Source of the DNA: Kribbella sp. NBC_01245
GTDB lineage: Bacteria; Actinomycetota; Actinomycetes; Propionibacteriales; Kribbellaceae
NCBI RefSeq assembly: GCF_036226525.1
Contig: NZ_CP108487.1
Coordinates: 496,001-560,000 of the forward strand
DNA: 64,000 nucleotides
Reading direction: 5' to 3'
The notes beneath the pieces are model-generated. The model had not been told where the DNA came from. It saw only the letters and a list, made by a program, of their open reading frames with translations, and did no database searches. Made by a program: the position numbers and the translations under genes. Shown in pieces: positions 45,964 through 53,580 of the stretch (the stretch's first letter is position 1; each line of letters begins with the position of its first letter).

Positions 45964-48810
45964 GTGTTCGTCTGCCGCGTGCTGGGGCCGCTGGAGGTGA
46001 CGGTCGACGGGGTCGCGGTCGACCTCGGCGGCGCGCTGCCCCGGCGGCTGCTCGCCGCGCTGATCCTTGCCGAAGGCCAGGCCGTACCGGATGACCGGCT
46101 GATCGACACAATCTGGTCGGGCCGTCCACCGGCCAAGGCTGAGGCTGCACTCCAGGCATACGTCAGCCGCCTGCGCGATGCGCTCGGCCCGGCCGAACGC
46201 CACCGGTTGGCCCGGGCCGGCGGCGGTTACCAACTCCAGCCGGGCGAGGTCGATGCGCGGCAGTTCGAGGCGCTCGTCTCTTCAGGACGCGCGGCGTACG
46301 ACGAGGGGCATCCCGACCAGGCGTTGACCGACCTGGCCAGGGCGATCGACCTTTGGCACGGCGAGCCTTTCGTCGATCTGACCGACAGCGACGGTACGAC
46401 GTTGGTCGAGGCCGAGGTGATTCGGCTGGACGAGCTGCGCGAGGTCGCACTAGAGGAGCTGGCGGCCGCCCGGCTGGCGCAGGGTGATGCCGCGGGCGCG
46501 GCCGCCGAGTTGGCCCAGCTCGTGAAGGCGGCACCACTTCGGGAACGGCGCTGGGAGCTGTTGGCAACGGCCTACTACCGCGAGGGCCGGCAAGGCGATG
46601 CGCTCGGTGCGATTCGCCACGCGCGAGCCGTCTTGGCGGAGGAGCTCGGCGTTGATCCTGGACCGGGTCTGATCGCGGTGGAGAGGCAAGTACTCGCGCA
46701 GGACCCACGGCTGACCTGCAGCGCGTTCGTCCGGCGGCCGTTGAACTCCTTCCTCGGCCGGGAGCACGAGGTCGGCGTACTCACGGAACAACTCGCCATG
46801 CATCGGCTGGTCACTCTGGTCGGACCGGGTGGGGTAGGTAAGACGCGGCTGGCCGTCGAGTACGCGGCGGGCCTCATCATCGAAGGCTCGAGGTCCGAAG
46901 ACGGTCCGTGGATCGCCCGCCTCGCCGACGTCCGCGCCGACGCTGGCACCGGCGCTGAGGTCGCCATCGAGGTCGCGGGGGTGGTGGCGCGGGCGCTTGG
47001 GCTGGTCGCCGTCCAGGACGATCCGACGCTGGCGGTGATACGAGCTATCGGCGATCAACCCGCACTGGTCGTCCTCGACAACTGCGAGCACGTCGTCGCG
47101 GCCGCGGGCGACCTCGTCAGCGCCCTCACCGCGGCCTGTCCGCGCCTTCGCATCCTCGCCACCAGCCGGGAACCGCTCGACGTCGACGGTGAGATCACCC
47201 TCGACGTGATGCCGTTGCCCTGGGCAACCGATGCCGACGGCAATCACATTGGCGCCGCCGTGGAGTTGCTCGTCGACCGGGTACGCGCGGTCCGGCCGGA
47301 CTGGTCACCGACCAACGCTGACATGGCGCAAGCGCAACGGATCGCGGCCGAGCTGGACGGCCTGCCGCTGGCGATCGAGCTGGCGGCGGCGCGAGCGCGC
47401 GTACGCGGGCTGGCGGAGATCGCGGATCGCCTCGCGGACCGGTTCGCCGTACTGCCGCCGGTCCCACGCGGTTCGCTCGCTCCGCAGGAGACGCTGCGAA
47501 CGGCCATCGGCTGGAGTTTCGATCTACTCTCGCCCCGCGACCAGGCGTTCGTCGTACGACTCTGGCCGTTCGAAGGCGGTTTCGACCTCGATGCCGCCGA
47601 AGCCGTTTGGCCGGGGACTGACGCGGCGCCGGCCGAGGTGCTCGATTCGCTGTCGTCGTTGGTGACGCGGTCGGTCGTGGTCGCGGATACGACTGTCGAG
47701 CCGACGCGGTATCTGCTGCTGGAGAGCGTCCGGGCCTACTGCCGCGAGGTCGATCCCGATCCGGCCGGCACGTTGGCGGCGCACGCGCGATGGGTGCGGG
47801 ATCGGGCCGCGCGATCGGCGGTGGCGATTCGCGATCGCCAGGCCGGCGAGTACCTGCGTCTGCTCAGCCGGGACCTGCCGAATCTGCGCGCCGGCGTTGC
47901 GCACGACCTCGTCCATGCGCCGGAAACGGCGTTGCGAACGCTCGCCGATCTCGGGGTCTTCATCTACCGAGAGATGCACCACCCGGAGGCGATTCGGCTG
48001 CTGGAGGGTGCGCTCGACAAGGCACCGAATGCGCCGCTGGTGGACCGGCTGAGGCTGCTCAACACCCTGACCGCAATGTGGTACTTCGCGGGCGATGGCG
48101 ACCGCACCCGCCGACTGGTGCACGAGGTCTGGGACCAGGTCGGTCGGCTCGATGACCCGGCGGGGGTCGAGGCCGCGGCGGATTATGGCGAGCTGTTCTT
48201 CTTCCTCGCATTCGGTACGGCGGTGATCGGCGAGCTCGAGCTGGCGCTAGAGGTCACCGACTACGGCCTCGACTTCTGCCGTACGCATGAGCTGACGCCG
48301 CTGGTCGTACCGATGGGAACCGTGCGGGATGTCGCGCTGCTGAAGGACGCGCACCGCCGTTCGGACCTGCCCGGCCTAGCAGAGGTGACCGAGCGGATCC
48401 TGGCGAATGGTAGTGGCGGCTGGACCCGGGCCTGGGGGCAGCTCGCCGTCGCGGAGGCGTACCTGCTCCATCCCGAGCTGGCCGAACCCGGCGTCGCGCT
48501 GGGGATTTTGCGCGAGACGCTCGCGAAATTCGTATCCCAGGAGGACCAGCCGTACGTCCTCAACGTGTTGCGGTTGCTCGCGTGCACGCTGGATCGCCTC
48601 GGCCGCGAAGAGGAGGCCGTACGTCTGCTCGCCGCGGTCCACCATCACGCGAGCCGCCTCGGTTTCAGCGCTCCCGGGCTGCGCGAATCGGGACGCCCCT
48701 GGGTGGAAGACGGTCTTGCGGAAGACCTCGACCCTGTACGTCGCGCAGAGGCCGAAGCGGCCGGGCGCGCGCTGCCCTGGCCGGCGATGACCGCCCTGCC
48801 CACGTGGTGA
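45964..48810 (+). CDS. AfsR/SARP-type STAND regulator (wHTH-BTAD-NB-ARC-TPR)
   Basis: 948 residues from GTG 45964. OmpR-like winged HTH (about 1-95, RVLGPLEVTVDGVAVDLGG, LIDTIWSGRPPAKAEAALQAYVSRLR), bacterial transcriptional activation domain (about 96-245), NB-ARC ATPase with Walker A GPGGVGKTR near residue 290 and LVVLDNCEHV, AP-ATPase features LRILATSREPLDVDGE and LDGLPLAIELAAAR, then TPR-like helices to the C-terminus. Such proteins activate secondary-metabolite or stress genes in an ATP-gated way. No biosynthetic cluster is next to it, so the target is unknown; the upstream YCII gene and downstream cupin are candidates. Confidence 0.9.
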   Translation: MFVCRVLGPLEVTVDGVAVDLGGALPRRLLAALILAEGQAVPDDRLIDTIWSGRPPAKAEAALQAYVSRLRDALGPAERHRLARAGGGYQLQPGEVDARQFEALVSSGRAAYDEGHPDQALTDLARAIDLWHGEPFVDLTDSDGTTLVEAEVIRLDELREVALEELAAARLAQGDAAGAAAELAQLVKAAPLRERRWELLATAYYREGRQGDALGAIRHARAVLAEELGVDPGPGLIAVERQVLAQDPRLTCSAFVRRPLNSFLGREHEVGVLTEQLAMHRLVTLVGPGGVGKTRLAVEYAAGLIIEGSRSEDGPWIARLADVRADAGTGAEVAIEVAGVVARALGLVAVQDDPTLAVIRAIGDQPALVVLDNCEHVVAAAGDLVSALTAACPRLRILATSREPLDVDGEITLDVMPLPWATDADGNHIGAAVELLVDRVRAVRPDWSPTNADMAQAQRIAAELDGLPLAIELAAARARVRGLAEIADRLADRFAVLPPVPRGSLAPQETLRTAIGWSFDLLSPRDQAFVVRLWPFEGGFDLDAAEAVWPGTDAAPAEVLDSLSSLVTRSVVVADTTVEPTRYLLLESVRAYCREVDPDPAGTLAAHARWVRDRAARSAVAIRDRQAGEYLRLLSRDLPNLRAGVAHDLVHAPETALRTLADLGVFIYREMHHPEAIRLLEGALDKAPNAPLVDRLRLLNTLTAMWYFAGDGDRTRRLVHEVWDQVGRLDDPAGVEAAADYGELFFFLAFGTAVIGELELALEVTDYGLDFCRTHELTPLVVPMGTVRDVALLKDAHRRSDLPGLAEVTERILANGSGGWTRAWGQLAVAEAYLLHPELAEPGVALGILRETLAKFVSQEDQPYVLNVLRLLACTLDRLGREEEAVRLLAAVHHHASRLGFSAPGLRESGRPWVEDGLAEDLDPVRRAEAEAAGRALPWPAMTALPTW

Positions 48811-48889
48811 CCACTTTCGCGGCGGCGATAGGGCAGGACTCGCCCGGAACGGCTGACGGGGGATCGATGCCTGGGGCAAGGTAGTGCTC

Positions 48890-49315
48890 ATGCGTACTCA
48901 ATTCCGCGCGGCTCTCGCGGGCGCCGCCGTACTCACTATGACGTTCACTCCGGTCATCGCCGACGCGACGCCGGGTCGCGGTGTCACCGGCACCATCATC
49001 GCCAAGACCACGGTCGGGGATACCGACTACACGTTGCGGCGGATCGTGATCGACCCGGGCGGCAGTACTGGCTGGCACTACCACGACGGCATGCTGTACG
49101 CCGCGGTGGAAGGCGGCACGTTGACCCACAGCGATTCGACCTGCAAGCCCGACGGCATCTACTCGAAGGGTGCGGTCTTCACCGAGCCGAGCGACCAGGT
49201 GCACATCGGGCGCAACCTTGGCACGAAACCCCTTGTTTTGAACGTGCTTTACGTGTTGCCGAAGGGCAGTCCGCTGGCTCAGGATGCGCCTAATCCCGGC
49301 TGCGATTTCCAGTAG
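48890..49315 (+). CDS. Secreted cupin-domain protein
   Basis: 141 residues. Signal peptide (ALAGAAVLTMTFTPVIADA). Cupin motif 1 reads GWHYHDGMLYAAVEGG with metal-ligand His residues, and motif 2 contains DQVHIGRN. A small beta-barrel, probably metal-binding, outside the membrane. GTG 48884 is a possible alternative start. Confidence 0.8.
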   Translation: MRTQFRAALAGAAVLTMTFTPVIADATPGRGVTGTIIAKTTVGDTDYTLRRIVIDPGGSTGWHYHDGMLYAAVEGGTLTHSDSTCKPDGIYSKGAVFTEPSDQVHIGRNLGTKPLVLNVLYVLPKGSPLAQDAPNPGCDFQ

Positions 49316-49319
49316 GTCG

Positions 49320-49350
49320 CCGCGGCCGGAGCGGAGGGCTCCGGCCGCGG
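49320..49350. terminator. Bidirectional terminator hairpin
   Basis: A 13-bp perfect stem (CCGCGGCCGGAGC / GCTCCGGCCGCGG) with loop GGAGG, lying between two convergent stops only 50 bases apart. Confidence 0.8.
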
Positions 49351-49364
49351 CAGTCTTGGTTGGC

Positions 49365-50429
49365 TCAGAGGATCGAGCTGGCGGAGATGGTGAAGCCGGT
49401 GTTGACCGGAACGCCCGCGTTGGTGAAGCAGTTGACGTCCCGGACGACCAGGTCCGGTCCGGTGGTGAAGTTGTTCCAGAAGGTGTTGAGACCGCAGAAG
49501 TTCGAGCTGCCGCCGTACGCGGTGACCTGGACGGTGTTCTGCGGGAAGCCGATCTTCGGGAACGTCACCAGGGACAGCCCGACGCCGGCCGGCATGATCG
49601 TGTTGGCGCTCAAACCCAGCACGGAGTTGAAGTTGGTGGTGGGCGGGCCGAGCGGCGGCTGGTTCAGCAGGTAGCCGTGATACTTGGGCGGGATGGTGGC
49701 GCCGTACAGCGAGACCTTGTGCTGATAGGTCAGCGTGAAGCGCGTGTTGAACGGTGCGCCGGCTGAGTTGAAGCAGGCCACCTTGACGTCCTGGCCGCCG
49801 GAGTTGGACGACCAGCCGCCGACCTTGCAACGCGCGCCGGTGACGTTGTTGACCGCCGTTGCCTGGAGGCTGCCGTCCAGCGGACCACCCGTCACGATGC
49901 CCGGGAAGCGCACGTGCCACGAGCCGACGCCGGTTGGCGTGGAGACGTTGGGCGCACCCACCGAGTTGTACGAGCTGACCAGCGCGCCGGAGGCCTGCGA
50001 GTCGACGTACCCATAGGGGCCGGACGACGGCAGGCCGGACGAGCGGGTGAAGAACGCGCTGAAGCTGCTCGGATCGAGTGCGCCGCCGACGCGGTAGCAG
50101 CGGATGTAGGCGATCTCGTCAACGCCCGACGGGAACCAGGTCTCGGCCTGGCACCAGTGCGGCGCGTTGTGCACCGCGGTCACGTGTACGACGCCACCCG
50201 GCGCGGCCTGCCCGGGGAAGCGGACCCGGTAGCGGCCGACCCCGACCGGTGTCACGGTGGTGTTGGCCGGCCAGGTGCCGAACCCGATCGTCGCGCCCGC
50301 GGTCTGGTTCCACAGGACCCAGGCCTTGGCATCCGGTACGGCGGCGTCGGCGGGCCGGGCGAATCCGAAGATGGCTGCGAGTAGGACGACGCAGGCCAAT
50401 ATCCGGGCACGCCAAACAGATCTCTGCAT
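49365..50429 (-). CDS. Secreted protein made of three ~105-residue repeats
   Basis: 354 residues, family not recognised. Signal peptide 1-29 (ACVVLLAAIFGFARPADA). Three tandem imperfect repeats follow at about 30-132, 133-240 and 241-354. Each has a G-V-G segment followed by a strand ending in FPG or FPK (GVGRYRVRFPG, GVGSWHVRFPG, GVGLSLVTFPK), a VTA or ATA strand, and a Cys pair (CQAETW...RCY, CKVGGW...ACF, CGLNTF...NCF) that may form one disulfide per repeat, then ...F...FT. The look is a beta-sandwich adhesin or lectin-like fold, but the function is unknown. Confidence 0.7.
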   Translation of the reverse strand: MQRSVWRARILACVVLLAAIFGFARPADAAVPDAKAWVLWNQTAGATIGFGTWPANTTVTPVGVGRYRVRFPGQAAPGGVVHVTAVHNAPHWCQAETWFPSGVDEIAYIRCYRVGGALDPSSFSAFFTRSSGLPSSGPYGYVDSQASGALVSSYNSVGAPNVSTPTGVGSWHVRFPGIVTGGPLDGSLQATAVNNVTGARCKVGGWSSNSGGQDVKVACFNSAGAPFNTRFTLTYQHKVSLYGATIPPKYHGYLLNQPPLGPPTTNFNSVLGLSANTIMPAGVGLSLVTFPKIGFPQNTVQVTAYGGSSNFCGLNTFWNNFTTGPDLVVRDVNCFTNAGVPVNTGFTISASSIL

Positions 50430-50584
50430 TGTGTGTTCCCCCCTCAGGAAACGAAGAATCGTTACTGAGGAGATGGGAGCATGTACGCAGAGCGATCACA
50501 AGATCTCAGCGCGGTCGAATTTTCTTCTGTGCGCTGGAATCAAACGCTTATCTGGCTGGGTCAATCGCTTTATATAGCAGGGTT

Positions 50585-51181
50585 TTAGGACGTCCAGCGG
50601 CCGCGGCGGATGACGTCGTCGGTGGCCTTGCGCCGCTTGGACAAATCGCGCGGCGGCTCGGCCGGATACCCGATCGTCACCGCGCCGATCGGGTGGAATT
50701 CCTCGGGTACGCCGAAGGCCTCGCGATAAGCCGGGATGCGCTCGACGGGCAACCCGAAGAAGCAGGCGCCGAGCCCGAGATCAACCGCGGTCTGGAGGAT
50801 CAGCAGCGCCGCCATTCCGGTGTCGATATCCCAGTACGGCGCCGGCCACCACGCCTCGGAGCGATCGGTCTTTCCCTTGTCCGCTTTGGCATAGCGATCC
50901 AGATAGGCCGACTTGTTCGAATGCGTCACGATGACGAGAGGCGCCTCGAAGGTCGCGGAAAACCAATTCTCCGGCTCGTCTTCCGGCGTGCCCGCGGTGC
51001 GGAAACGCGCGATGTCTTCGGGGTTGTCCAGAACGAGGAATCCCCAGCCTTGCGAGAATCCGGCGGTTGGCGCCCGTACTGCGTTATGCAGAATCTGCTC
51101 GACCGCCTCGGCCGGAACCGCGCGCTCCATGTCGTACTTCCGAACCATCCGCCGCTTGCGAACCACGTCCTGGAATTCCAT
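50585..51181 (-). CDS. Nitroreductase-family protein
   Basis: 198 residues. FMN-binding signatures MEFQDVVRKRRMVRKYD and AVRAPTAGFSQGW at the N-terminus; GLGACFFGLPVERIPAYREAFGVPEEFHPIGAVTIGYP near the C-terminus is typical of this family. Likely an FMN-dependent NAD(P)H oxidoreductase in the cytoplasm. An upstream frame extension to 51277 lacks a ribosome-binding site. Confidence 0.88.
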   Translation of the reverse strand: MEFQDVVRKRRMVRKYDMERAVPAEAVEQILHNAVRAPTAGFSQGWGFLVLDNPEDIARFRTAGTPEDEPENWFSATFEAPLVIVTHSNKSAYLDRYAKADKGKTDRSEAWWPAPYWDIDTGMAALLILQTAVDLGLGACFFGLPVERIPAYREAFGVPEEFHPIGAVTIGYPAEPPRDLSKRRKATDDVIRRGRWTS

Positions 51182-51257
51182 ACCCGCGATCCTATGGCAG
51201 CCCCGGCCACCCGCCCGGCCCTGCGAATGCCCGCCCCAACGACCCCGACCGTTGGCT

Positions 51258-51287
51258 CCTATTCCGAGTGTCGACACTCGGAATAGG
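51258..51287. repeat. Perfect 30-base palindrome of the ATTCCG-GTCGAC family
   Basis: Both halves read CCTATTCCGAGTGTC on opposite strands, meeting at a GTCGAC centre with no loop. Same family as the pair at 9621-9713. It lies between the nitroreductase and the aldo/keto reductase. Confidence 0.85.
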
Positions 51288-51331
51288 GTGGGCGCGCGCG
51301 TGCGGGTTCGCGTGCGGGTTTCGGTGCAGCG

Positions 51332-52303
<972 letters not shown>

Positions 52304-52339
52304 GTGTGTCTTTCCTTTCGGTGCTTGATGAGTACGACG

Positions 52340-52509
52340 CTAGGGTCCCGTTAACGGTGTGGGTCGACTGCTGGTGGCGCCCAGGCACGCACCTCGCGTC
52401 GTTGGAGAAGCAGCCACGATAAAAAGCATCGAGGCAGCTTCTCCGCCTAGCGATGCACGCACCTGACCACCACCATCAGCCAACCCACACCGCTAACGGG
52501 ACCCTAGGC
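52340..52509. repeat. 170-base imperfect palindrome (large hairpin)
   Basis: Two ~80-base arms that pair along their length: CTAGGGTCCCGTTAACGGTG on the left and its near-complement at 52490-52509 on the right (1 mismatch in the first 25 bases), then weaker pairing, then GGAGAAGC/GCTTCTCC and CGAT/ATCG around a short A-rich centre (AAAAA at 52421). It sits between the divergent reductase and regulator genes. It could be a MITE-like element, a structured regulatory RNA or an extended operator. Confidence 0.7.
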
Positions 52510-52541
52510 CGATCCAGCCGGGCGTAGAACGGTGCGATTCA

Positions 52542-52564
52542 CCCTGGGTGTGACACACCCAGGG
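52542..52564. promoter_or_regulatory. Perfect operator palindrome CCCTGGGTGTG
   Basis: Arms CCCTGGGTGTG and CACACCCAGGG around a single central base, 23 bases before the HTH regulator start. Probably the regulator's own operator. Confidence 0.65.
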
Positions 52565-52587
52565 AAGGCCTTCGGGAGCTGCCTACG

Positions 52588-53448
52588 ATGGGGGACATGG
52601 ACAACCAACTCGGGGAGTTCCTCAAGGCGCGGCGGGCGACCGTCACGCCGGACCAGGTCGATCTGCCCCGGAGCGGGATCCGCCGGGTGCCGGGCTTGCG
52701 GCGCGAAGAGGTTGCGTCACTGGCGGGTTTGAGCGTGGACTACTACGCGCGGCTCGAGCAGGGGCGTGAGCAGCACCCCTCGCCGAGCGTGCTGAACGCG
52801 CTCGCCCGGGTGCTCAACCTCAACCCCGACGCGCAGCGCTACCTGTTCGGTATCGCCGGCGCGAGTGCGCCCGTCAACCGCGGGCAGCGCAAGCTCAGCC
52901 CGAACCTGCTGGCCCTGATCGACGACTGGACCGGCCACCCCGTCGTACTGACGGACGGCTGCCACAACATCGTCGCCACGAATCAGCTCGGCCAGGCGCT
53001 GTACGGCGGCCACCAGCACAGCGACAACATCGCCAGGCTGATCTTCCTCGACCCCGACGGCCCGACCTTCTTCCGCTATTGGCAACTGACGGCCGCGAGT
53101 TGTGCCGCCTCGATGCGAGCCATCGCCGGGCAGAACGCGAACCATGCCGAGTTGCTGGCGCTGGTCGGCGAATTGACCGTGCGCAGTGAGGTTTTCGCGA
53201 GTCTGTGGGCGAAGGCCGAAGTGCTGGACAAGGCGTCGGAGGTGCTGAGAATCAACCACCCGGTGGTCGGCGACCTCGACCTGCACTACGAGGCCCTCCG
53301 GCCGAACGGTTCGCCCGATCTGTTGCTCAAGGTCTATCGCGCGCCGAAGAACTCCGAGATGAGCGACAAACTAGCCATGCTCGGCAGCCTGACCGCTCCC
53401 GCCCTCGACAGCCTTGCTGAGGAAGCGCCGATCCGCGAGGACAGCTAG
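52588..53448 (+). CDS. HTH (XRE) regulator with MmyB-like ligand domain
   Basis: 286 residues. Xre-type HTH with the family signature GLRREEVASLAGLSVDYYARLEQGR, followed by a MmyB-like/PAS-fold domain (VVLTDGCHNIVATNQLGQALYG, RYWQLTAAS). Regulators of this type are commonly divergent from oxidoreductases and repress them. GGGAG supports ATG 52588; ATG 52597 is possible. Downstream comes the long palindrome at 53452. Confidence 0.9.
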   Translation: MGDMDNQLGEFLKARRATVTPDQVDLPRSGIRRVPGLRREEVASLAGLSVDYYARLEQGREQHPSPSVLNALARVLNLNPDAQRYLFGIAGASAPVNRGQRKLSPNLLALIDDWTGHPVVLTDGCHNIVATNQLGQALYGGHQHSDNIARLIFLDPDGPTFFRYWQLTAASCAASMRAIAGQNANHAELLALVGELTVRSEVFASLWAKAEVLDKASEVLRINHPVVGDLDLHYEALRPNGSPDLLLKVYRAPKNSEMSDKLAMLGSLTAPALDSLAEEAPIREDS

Positions 53449-53451
53449 CGC

Positions 53452-53561
53452 CACGCACCTTTGCATTCATTCGTCGGAATCCGCCCTCCCACCACCGCGG
53501 ACCTGCACTGGTCAGCGGACGGCAGAGGGCGGATTCCGACGAATGAATGCAAAGGTGCGTG
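53452..53561. repeat. Palindromic element, GATTCGTC family relative
   Basis: Perfect 36-base arms at 53452-53487 and 53526-53561 around a 38-base loop; the arms contain TTGCATTCATTCGTCGGAAT. The core GGGCGGATTCxGACGAATxA is shared with the elements at 5614 and 10521. It follows the HTH gene stop and may also terminate it. Confidence 0.8.
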
Positions 53562-53580
53562 CGGCATACTCGCGGGCGTG

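Noticed and set aside
53461-53580. Longer N-terminus for the sacsin-like protein
   Set aside because: It would translate the perfect palindrome and loop; the real domain begins just after ATG 53581.
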